DNA of 64,000 nt, from positions 11,960,327 through 12,024,326 of the forward strand of contig LR746272.1 of assembly GCA_902729315.2 (NCBI GenBank), written 5' to 3'. How positions within the stretch are numbered: the stretch's first letter is position 1; each line of letters opens with the position of its first letter. Of this stretch, positions 50,548-64,000 are shown one piece after another. The position numbers and the translations under genes are program-made. Below the pieces are notes generated by a model. The model was not told the origin of the DNA. It saw nothing but the letters and a program-made list of their open reading frames with translations, and made no database searches. The stretch is from Spirodela intermedia. Taxonomy: Eukaryota > Streptophyta > Magnoliopsida > Alismatales > Araceae.

Positions 50548-53500
50548 TCAGTACTGTGCCGTCAACCCCGACTTCCACTCCTGTATAGCAGAGCGCAACG
50601 AATGGTTTGGGGTTATGCAGGTGTGTTGGAGTTTGAATCTGGTCACGGGGGAGATCTTCTGTTTCTCAACCCAGGCTTTGATCGCTCTGTACTCGTATGA
50701 GAACCCATCAGCGGCAATGTAGGGGTTCTCCATCAGCACCTGCATTCGCCGAGGAAGGCAGAGAGGAGGACGGAGAGAAGATCAACCAAAAAGGGGAGCT
50801 TCGTTAGCCATGGACGGATTGCACTGCAAGCGCACCTGGAGAATCGGGCAGAAGAAATGCGCAGGCGCAGCGCAATGGCTGGGGCTCAATCTGGAGAAGG
50901 AATCGGCCATGTCGGCAAGCCGCGCGAGCTCCGGTATGACCTCGGACTCCAAGTCTGGCCTGTCCCTGCACCGCAGTTGGCAGCATCTGAGGCACATCCG
51001 GGCTAGCCTCTCCGCCTGCGCGAGCGGCCACTCGGGGACTGTTCTGTCGATCACCTCGGGGAATCGGCCCCCTTCAATGGCGCTCGCCACCATCGTGGCC
51101 AGCCCCATTGGCGGCGCAGCGGTGAGCAGCTGGAGGGCGACGACCCCGAAGGCGTAGAGGTCCGACTTGGGCCGCAGCGTGCCAGTGCGCTGGTACTCGG
51201 GGTCCATGTAGTGGAGCGTGCCGGCTAGCACGGTCTCCCTGTACTCCGTCACGCCGTCCGGCACGATGCGCGGCACGAGCTTGGCAAGGCCGACGTCGCC
51301 GATCTTGCTTACCAGACTGCGGTCGAGCAGGATGTTGCCGGGTTTCAGGTCCCGGTGGACGATGGGCTCCGGCTTGGAGCCGTGCAGGAAGGCCAGCCCG
51401 CGCGCCACCTCGATGATGATGCGGACTCTGACGAACCAGGGGAGCGGCCTCGTCCCCTCTTGGCGCAGGAACAGGCGGTCCTCGAGGCTGCCGTTCTCCA
51501 TGTACTCGTACACCAGGCCGCCGCTCTCCGGGCAGGCCCCCACCAGCATCAGCAGGTGCGGGTGCCGCAGCTGACTGAGAACCTCCACCTGGGAAAACAT
51601 GGAGGATTTGTAGAGAGGTTTTTGGAGGGATCAAAGAGCAGTGTAGTGCCGGACCTCTCTTAGGAATTCGTCTCTTCTTCCGATGGCGTCTTCTCTGAGG
51701 ATCTTGACGGCGACGGGTGTGTGATCGAGGATGGCCTTGTAGACGATGCCGAACCCGCCCTCGCCGATCTTCCTGGAGGCGGAGAAGAAGTCGGTGGCGG
51801 CCTCTATCTCGCCCCTGGAGTACCGTCTGTGGGTGCCGTGGCCAGAGAAAAGGTCATCCGTGTTCACCGGTTTCTTGGAGGCCTCTGTAATGGCGTCGGC
51901 TTCTGGTTCACGCTCACGCCTTTCAGATGCCTCTTTTACCAGCAGTTGTCTCGCTTCCCTCGCCTCCCTGAGGGCTAGTAAGTGCTTGGCCTTCTCTTCT
52001 GCGGCGATGTGCTTCAGTACCTCTTCTCTCTGCAGAGCTTCCCTCGCTCTCCTCGTCTCTTCGGAGCATTCGGCTGAGAGCGTCTGGACCTGCCGTGGGC
52101 ATCTCCCTGTCTCTCAGAGGGGGGCTCTTCTCAAATGTTGACGTTTTAAAGCGCAGATGGGTCAGCTGTAAGTTGACCTTTTTCCGGGCGTGAACGAGGT
52201 CTTTGCAGGCTTGGTTATACATGGCGAGGGTATTTCGTAGCTCAAGCCTCAATCTTTCGACCTCGTCACTGTCTTCACACTGCATAAGGATTTCACCCAA
52301 AAACAGCCATTTCCGTCGCCATGGATCGGAATTCCGGTGAGAAAGATTACTGAGAAGAAGGATATTATTGAGCAAAAATAACCGATTTCTTGCCTGACTC
52401 CGTTGACTTCTGGAATTCGATAAGATTGGGGGTTTGTCTCTGAAGGAACCTAGGAAGTCGTGCTTCTCGAAGGCTCCGCTCTCCAGGAAGACATTGCTGA
52501 AATAACGTCGCTTCCTCTGTTCTCTCGCCGGAGCCATGGAAGAATAAGCATGGCGGTTGTCGCTGTCGGTCGTCAAGGCGCCAACATCCCCATCGGCTCT
52601 GGTGTTTGCACAATTGACATCAGGAGGGGCAGGCACTTGCAAAGCGTCATCTCTGAGGTCTGCAGAGAAAGAGCTAGAGATGGACATCTGCCTATCGAAG
52701 TGGGCGCTTCCTCCCCTCCGAGTAAAAGTTTTCTGCCTGGTTTTGATGCGAGGACCTGCAAAGGGTCCACAAGAACTTGATTATCTCATTCGGTGGCGCG
52801 AGCAATTGATATCTAGAAATATATGCGGTAAACTGATTAATTAATGTACGTGCTTATGTACCGTTGGTTACAGGTTGGTGGCCCATTTTGGTGATGAGAT
52901 TATGTCGAGACACAACATAGACGCTCAAAGAACTTGGAGCTGATTTAAGAACAACCGTCGGCACGTCTGGCCCCTTTAGTAACCTGGCAAACATCAGCCC
53001 ATGCTGATCAGCGTCTCCAAGAGGACCAAATATAGCAAACTTTCCCAAGTAAAATTAAACTAATTTAGAATCAGAATGAAATTTATTCATAGCAAACACA
53101 AATTGGCTCTGCTTAGTAAGCCATATTTGGCTACTTCAGTGGATTCATGGAGATGAATACGGAAAAACAAATCTGCAAAGTGGAGCATCGAACATGCCCT
53201 TTCTTCCATTGGGTAACTTTGATAAGCACAAAAAGAAGATGTCGCGAGTTATGCAATGGAGATTTATTTTGGTATCACCTGCAAAGTTTCTGATGCTCAT
53301 ATGTGACATATTTGAAGAGTTCTGTTTCAAAAACCAAGCCCGTGCATCTGGACGTTTTGATTAGTTCCTGACAAGATTATCTCAAAATTTGTGGAAAAAA
53401 GTAACCAGGGCCTGTTTATCTGCACATTCATGGTTTAATGGCTCTGTGCAGTCTTTCTTTTGTTTTCTTCATGAGAACTTCCACAAGATCCGCGCTGCAG

Positions 53501-54476
53501 ATCCATTAGTCGGTCAGTAGAATAGCTCAGTACTCTCAGCAGACCACAGGAGATGACTAGATTTGTATTCCAATCTAAGTTGCCGGGGATACCGTCTGCA
53601 GAGTACAGCTCGCCCTAGACTCGGTAATGCCACAATCTTTTACTAAATAGGACAGTAACCTTAGAAGAATCCTCAAAGAGAGACAATTAAAAGGGACACT
53701 TATCTGACTGATTACGATTATAGAGCCAATTTTCTCTGTAAAAAAGCGGATGAACTGAAAACGTTTTAAATGCGGAGATGATCGAATAGTCTACCTCTTA
53801 AACCAGGTCCAGGAAGAACCGCCCAACACTAGATTCTGGATTCCGGATTCTGAAACGTATCTCAGCAAGACATCAGCGACACAGTCGCCATCAAATACCA
53901 GGATTTCCACCTGCAACGGCGCGGAAAGGAAACTAGGTGAAGTTCTAGATTCCTACTGTGATTACGGGAATGAGATCCGCCGCCATTTCCGACAGGCGGG
54001 CGGCCGGCGGGGGGGGGGGAGGAGGGGGTCGTTTGGGGGGCCGTAATGATGAAAACCATCAAACGACCTCTCTCTTTGTCCTGCACAACTTCTTGAAAGG
54101 GAGAATTTCTTGCAGGGCCTGCAGCTTCCTCCCTTGCTCGTACGCCTCCGCCACTTCCCTTCTCACTTCCCCGATCGGAACAAGCCTCCCCGCTGCTCAA
54201 AAATACAAAACGATGAGCCGAGCATCCTCTCCTCGCGACTCCACTGGAAACACCGAGAAGCATAATACAAAGCATCGAGGATGGTGAAATGTAGAGAGAG
54301 AAGTACGCACAAGGCTGGGGGATCGCCGAGATGGAAGGGATCACATGGAGGAGGAGCACTCGGCGGGCATCAGGGAAGAGGTTCTCCACCGCCCAGCTGA
54401 CCGCCATCTCGCTTCGACTCCCCGACACCGCCACTGCCACCGAACCTGGAGGCTCCTCGCCGCTGTAGAAAGCCAT
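50548..54476 (-). CDS. USP-domain protein kinase with C-terminal U-box (PUB35/51/52-type E3 ligase)
   Basis: Eight minus-strand exons join in frame: 54476-54311, 54192-54068, 53910-53795, 52983-52872, 52732-52178, 52089-51655, 51588-50836 and 50739-50548, about 817 residues. Exons 1-4 form a universal-stress-protein-like domain ([20 protein letters not shown] ... [20 protein letters not shown] ... [13 protein letters not shown]). A spacer is followed by a coiled coil ([20 protein letters not shown] and onward). The kinase domain starts at [18 protein letters not shown], with P-loop [10 protein letters not shown], Lys in [17 protein letters not shown] and GDVG in place of DFG, as is normal in this family. 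The U-box follows: FFCPILQ across the exon 7/8 junction, then [17 protein letters not shown] and SPVTRFKL. U-box proteins are E2-binding ubiquitin ligases. Exon 5 may hide a 114-nt in-frame GC-AG intron (52280-52393). It stands head to head with a paralogue at 55448. Confidence 0.88.
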
Positions 54477-55285
54477 GGATCCCCCTCGCCGTCGTGCTAG
54501 TTCTCTGTCTCTTTCCTCCAGTTCTCGTTTCTGGTCTTTATGCTCGCTTTCCTCTAAAACCACCGCGGGAGTGGCCGTTGGAAGAAGAAGATGACAGCAG
54601 ACTTTGGACATCTCCAACCTTAAATTTTTGTTTTTTATGGAAAGACTTCATCCAACGGAAAAACGGACACTTCAGTTAGACGGCCCGCTCTCAACCGCTA
54701 GATCTCTGTCTCTCTCACGCCACAGAACCTTAACTAATCAGAGGCGGAAGAGCAACGGAATCCAGGTGGACGGACCAGATTTACCTATCGGAGATAAATG
54801 GAAGGCCCAGATCCTCCGGGTCGAGTTGATCCCTGCGGTTAGAGGATTTGCTTGACTGGAGTCCGACGTGGCTCCTCTCAATCGCATATGGGTAACCCAT
54901 CTTTAGATCACCGCGCCGTGTAAGCTTACCTTCTCGAAGGGAAAACAGCCGAGGCGAAGGAGATGAAGACAGCGGAAGGTCACCGAATCGGAACCGTTAC
55001 CTCTTGGACCTCGTCAAGCTATCGCAACGCGTGGCGGAACTAGAGGATGGGGACCACACGAGACAACGGACTAGAGAAGAGGGTATTAGTATAACTTATA
55101 TTCTGGTGAGGGGCTTAAAAACTATTTTCCGGTCAAATGGCTTAAAAGGGTAAAAGACCGTTCGTTACGTGGAGTTGCACTCCCCCGCTTCCTCCCCCCG
55201 CGAAGAACGGACTGCGAGAGGAAGGAGAGAGCGATCGAGGGAGCGAGGGAGGGAGCGAGGGAGGGAGCGAGGGAGGGAGCGAGCG

Positions 55286-55353
<68 letters not shown>

Positions 55354-55447
55354 AGAGAGGCCTCAATCCTTTGAGATGATGTTGATGGTGAGATCCCAGT
55401 AGGGGGGGTCCGTAGTGGAAAGTTGTGGTAGCGGTGGGGGTGAGAGG
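54477..55447. promoter_or_regulatory. Divergent intergenic region between two USP-kinase paralogues
   Basis: The start codons of the two related genes are 971 bp apart and point away from each other. The U-box gene side is mixed sequence with a CT-rich leader. The other side carries a G-rich 12-bp tandem repeat and a long GA tract, described separately. Shared promoter use is inferred from arrangement only. Confidence 0.5.
55231..55346. repeat. GAGGGAGGGAGC minisatellite joined to a (GA)n tract
   Basis: About four tandem copies of a 12-bp G-rich unit (55231-55288) pass into about 29 GA units (55289-55346), ending in a G run. It lies 100-215 bp upstream of the USP-kinase start codon, so in its promoter or 5' leader. 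Regular GGG runs three or four bases apart give it G-quadruplex potential, and GA tracts can bind plant BPC/GAGA-binding proteins. Confidence 0.88.
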
Positions 55448-56087
55448 ATGCACATGCAGGTGGCCGGTCACCACCATTCGACGGACGAGAACCGGCACCT
55501 CGTTGCGGCGTACACAACGGCGGTGGCCGTCGACAAGGACAAGAACAGCCAGCAGGCGGTGAGATGGACTGTGGATCACCTGCTCATCAGCTCGCCCGTC
55601 GTCGTCCTCATCCACGTTCGGAACCCGGCAGCCAACCACCGTAGGTACCTTCTCTCTTTCGCCACGATCAGCGACAACTCGCAGGCCGTCTTCTTCCATA
55701 GTCGCCCATGAATTCAAGAGAACCTGTATCTTTCCCCTGTATTTCGTGTGCATGGTGATGGACTTCGTCTCCTGTTTCTTCTGGCAGATGGCTTCTCAAT
55801 GTCGGAGGTGAGTCCGGAGGCAACCCGGGAGCAAATAGAATCGGAGATGTCTCAGCTCTTCCTGCCTTACCGCGGCTTCTGTGCTCGAAAAGGGGTACGT
55901 CAGCGTTCTCCCAAGAGCAGCAATAGAGCGGATTTCAGATCTTAAGTCTCCCTCGTAATTTGCAGATACAGTCCAAGGAGGTGGTCTTGGAGGAAACTGA
56001 CGTAGCTAAGGCCATCGTTGAGTACATCAATGCCCACCAAATCAGCAACATCGTTGTCGGAGCTTCCAACAGGAACGCCATCACCAG

Positions 56088-56142
<55 letters not shown>

Positions 56143-58784
56143 GACGGGATTCTAAGAGGTATCGTTCTGCAGGAAGTTCAGGAATCCGGACGTGCCAACG
56201 AGCCTGATGAAGTCCGCTCCGGATTTCTGTACAGTGTACGTAATAGCCAAAGGAAAGACGATGACGGTGAGGTCGGCGAAAACCCAGGCCCCTAGCGCGG
56301 TGGCTCCTCCCAGGCATGCGCCCATCCCACCAAGCCCGCAACATATCCCCACTGTCGGCCTGGAGCACGACGATCAAGTCAGGTAAATGGCTAGAGGTGA
56401 CGGCCATTGTATTGTTAGTTAGAAGTATAATATTTTGAAAAATAGCAACGGCCGATTTTTCTTCAGTTTTTCTGCGCAATGATATGTTCTTGGCCGACGT
56501 TCTTTCTCCGCAGAACGCCGTTTTCAAGGCCCGGCGCCTGGAGAGGTGCAGTTCCGCCGCCGCCGTGGCCAGAGAGGCGCTCTTTTGAGAGGAACGCCGA
56601 GTACATGAGGACGCCGGCGAGGGACCGGCCGCTCTCCACGGCGAAGGTGGTAAACAATATGTTAGCTGAAGGGATCGACGGCAACTTTAGGCCGTCGAGG
56701 ATCTCCAACTCCCGCGAGTCCTTGTCGGAGGAGCTGGACTTCCAAGCCACCGACTCCGGCGCCGACGCTCTCGAGTTCTCAACGCCGCCGAGTGACCACA
56801 GCCCCACGAACTCCTCCTCCCCACGGGCCAGCGTGAGTATTATCAAGAAGATGGAGCCTCTCATTGAGTAGCTTTTTTCTCAATATTCTAAGTAGTCCTC
56901 AGATGCATCAATTGCTATCATCTCAGTCAATCCTTTCCAGCCATGTTTATGAATCGAATAGCCCGTAGAACGGTCTTATTGGGGAGTAGACTAATGTTTC
57001 AACGAAAAACTTGATCTTTCATCGTTATTATGAATGGCTCTTGGTAGAGAGAGGTTGAGGCCGAGATGAAGAGGCTGAGGCTGGAGCTGAAGCAGACAAT
57101 GGACATGTACAGCACCGCCTGCAAGGAGGCAATCACAGCCAAACAGAAGGTGAAGTCAGCCTGCCCTACGTACGTCTGCATCCGTAGTTCACTTCTGCAT
57201 GTGAATGGATGGTTAATGATTTATCAAACGGAGCAGGCTAGAGAATTCCATCAGTGGAAACTAGAGGAGGCAAGGAGGATCGAGGAGGCGAAGCATGCAG
57301 AGGAGGCCGCCCTTGCCGTGGCCGAAATGGAGAAGGCCAAGTGCAGAGCCGCCATAGAGGCGGCCCAAGCGGCGCAGAGGCTGGCGGAGATCGAAGCGCA
57401 GAAGCGGCACAACGCCGAGCTCAACGCTAAGCGCGAAGCCGAAGAGAAGAAGAAAGCACTGGAAGCTCTCGCCCACAACGACATCCGCTACCGGAAGTAC
57501 AGCATTGAGGAGATAGAGGTCGCCACTAATTTCTTCGCCGACTCACTGAAGATCGGGGAGGGAGGATACGGGCCAGTGTACAAGGCCTGCCTCGATCACA
57601 CGCCAGTCGCCATCAAGGTCCTGAGACCAGATGCCGCGCAGGGAAGGAGGCAATTCCAGCAAGAGGTTCGTAACCCGCTTCCATGAAAGGCCGTGTTCTT
57701 ACGCGATGAATCACCCACCGCCTCCTCCTCTCGCCATATCCAGGTGGAGGTTCTGAGCTGCATCAGGCATCCCAACATGGTGCTGCTGCTGGGTGCCTGC
57801 CCGGAGTACGGTTGCTTGGTGTACGAATACATGGATAACGGGAGCTTGGACGACCGGCTTTTCCGGCGGGGCAACACGCCGCCGATCCCCTGGAACGTTC
57901 GTTTCAAGATAGCTGCGGAGATAGCGACGGGGCTTCTGTTCCTCCACCAGACGAAGCCGGAGCCGCTGGTGCACAGGGACCTCAAGCCAGCAAACATCCT
58001 CCTCGACCGCAACTACGTGAGCAAGATCAGCGACGTGGGGCTCGCGAGGCTCGTCCCTCCCTCCGTTGCCGACAGTGTCACGCAGTACCGGATGACGTCC
58101 ACGGCTGGGACCTTCTGCTACATCGACCCGGAGTACCAGCAGACGGGCATGCTAGGCATCAAATCCGACATCTACTCCCTGGGGATCATGCTGCTGCAGA
58201 TAATCACCGCGAAGCCGCCGATGGGGCTCACGCACCACGTGCAGAAGGCCATCGACAGGGGGTTATTCGCCGAGATGCTCGATCCCGCTGTGCCCGACTG
58301 GCCGATGGAGGAGGCTCTCGGCTACGCGAAGCTCGCCCTCAAGTGCGCAGAGCTGCGGAGGAAGGATAGGCCCGACCTCGGCACGGTCATCCTCCCCGAG
58401 TTGAACCGGCTTAGAAACCTCGGCCACGCGTGGGAAGCCACCCGCGGCAGCGGCGGCGGCAGCAGCAGCAGCGTTAGCGGCAGCTTCGGCAGGGTCTTCC
58501 ATTCGTACGCCAACCTTCATCCGCGGACGATGTCTCAAGCTCAGCAGGTGAGCCCACTCGTGCCCAAGATGCCAACCCCCAGAGGAGCTCCTTCCATCGG
58601 TCTCATCCTCGGGCCTCCAATTTTCTCAGGAACGGGCGACGAGCAACTCCCACGTTGGAGCTCAGTGGAGATCGACGGCGGAGGACGAGACCCAGTGAAG
58701 AGTTCCGATTTTTGTTCATCATTTGTATACTGTTGTGTCGACGGCGGGGTTAGCGGCCTACGCGTCCCTCAATATTCGAAATAA
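55448..58784 (+). CDS. USP-domain receptor-like cytoplasmic kinase without U-box
   Basis: Eight exons join in frame: 55448-55640, 55788-55894, 55966-56087, 56173-56382, 56514-56832, 57048-57149, 57237-57665 and 57744-58784, about 840 residues. The frame opens upstream at a GTG; the first ATG is 55448 (MHMQVAGHHHS). The USP-like domain covers exons 1-4 (VAVDKDKNSQQAVRWTVDHL ... VEYINAHQISNIVVGASNRN ... VPTSLMKSAPDFCTVYVIAK). A spacer is followed by a charged coiled coil (EVEAEMKRLRLELKQTMDMY, then alanine/glutamate-rich to about residue 440). The kinase has GEGGYGPVYK, VAIKVL, HRDLKPANILL and SDVGLARL. After kinase subdomain XI the protein continues as a serine/glycine-rich tail and stops with no U-box, as in the At1g16760/At1g78940-type relatives. 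A GT at 58548 could be a donor, so the last 80 residues are less certain. The family's substrates are mostly unknown. Confidence 0.88.
56091..56139. repeat. (CT)24 microsatellite in USP-kinase intron 3
   Basis: A pure CT run starting just after the donor at 56088, within the 85-bp intron between exons 3 and 4. It makes up more than half of the intron and may act as an extended pyrimidine tract, with length variation possibly affecting splicing. Confidence 0.9.
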
Positions 58785-59361
58785 CCATGCCTGACTTCGT
58801 CCAACCCCAATTGTCGTCGCCTAGCTGGCGCCGCAAGGAGTCCAGCCGTTAACAATTGTGTGCATGGCTGGAGGTTGGTGAAGGTGGGACTGTCGGAGAG
58901 CATTGGTCATCTACTGGGGCCGTTCTAGCCTGAAAGAGAACTGAGACTGTGTTAGACGGGCCGGCCTATCGATCAATTCCGGGCCGTCTATAACCTTCTG
59001 GAAAAATGCCGTCTTTTGGCCGATGGACCGACTATTCCTGAGATCCTTCGTCTTCTCCGTTGTCGTCGAGGACGCTGGAAGGGGGAGGTTATAATTGCAC
59101 AGAGGACAGCGAGGTGAGAGGCGACCGCGGTAGCGAGGAGGGTGAGATCATGTCGGCTTCTACCCCTTTCCTCGTGCCATGTTCCATCTTGGTCGTTGAC
59201 CTATCTCTATCCATGGCGTCACAATGAATTTCCGAACTGTTTTTAATCCTGTACACGATAAAAAGAAGTGCGAGAGCCAGCTGCAGCTGGGAGAGAGGCG
59301 GGGAAGGCGGGTGGAGGGGAGTATGTAGGCTTGGGGTGAAGTAGCTGTAGTTTGGAGGGAG
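58785..59361. other. Intergenic region upstream of the NDR kinase gene
   Basis: 577 bp between two plus-strand genes. It should hold the USP-kinase 3' UTR and the NDR promoter and leader. A CGGGCCGGCC stretch lies near 58957 and a purine-rich leader (GGGAGAGAGGCGGGGAAGG) near 59289. No gene was recognised; the minus-strand frame here is a low-complexity shadow. Confidence 0.5.

Positions 59362-64000
<4,639 letters not shown>

Overview
This window is nuclear DNA of a flowering plant. All large coding regions are split by GT-AG introns or are long single plant-type exons, and the proteins belong to plant families: lycopene epsilon-cyclase, coclaurine N-methyltransferase-like, SUVH histone methyltransferase, USP/kinase/U-box proteins and NDR kinase. 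Several genes begin with very GC-rich first exons while introns are AT-rich, and GA/CT microsatellites are common. That pattern is common in monocots and some early-diverging lineages, but the species cannot be named from the sequence alone.

Layout, left to right. (1) 1-7111, minus: 5' part of a large glycine-rich secreted or membrane protein gene running off the left edge. (2) 8975-15361, plus: complete 11-exon lycopene epsilon-cyclase gene. (3) 15556-16527, minus: intronless, GC-rich hyccin-family gene. (4) About 16600-40281: a tandem segmental duplication around a coclaurine N-methyltransferase-like (CNMT-like) gene. The right copy (about 31681-40281) holds an intact 8-exon gene at 32407-35740. 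The left copy (about 16600-31680) is a pseudogene, swollen by a decayed Ty1/copia element in intron 2, three tandem copies of a 778-bp unit inside that element, and a probable 1.7-kb solo LTR in intron 7. (5) 40439-43876, minus: SUVH5/6-type SRA-SET histone H3K9 methyltransferase, sharing a short divergent promoter with (6) 44550-50085, plus: 12-exon COG8 gene (Golgi tethering complex). (7) 50548-54476, minus: USP-kinase-U-box E3 ligase gene, head to head with (8) 55448-58784, plus: a USP-kinase paralogue with no U-box. (9) From 59362 to the right edge, plus: 5' part of an NDR-type AGC kinase gene.

The genes do not form one pathway; this is an ordinary gene-rich plant region. The unusual part is 16.6-40.3 kb. 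One copy of a duplicated methyltransferase locus stayed functional. The other collected stop codons, lost splice sites, took in retroelements and appears to have decayed mainly by C-to-T/G-to-A changes. The intact copy has a degenerate tandem repeat in its promoter in which TGGGCC boxes recur; the dead copy does not show it.

Exon boundaries were read by eye from splice signals, reading-frame continuity and remembered family sequences. No alignment or database search was run.
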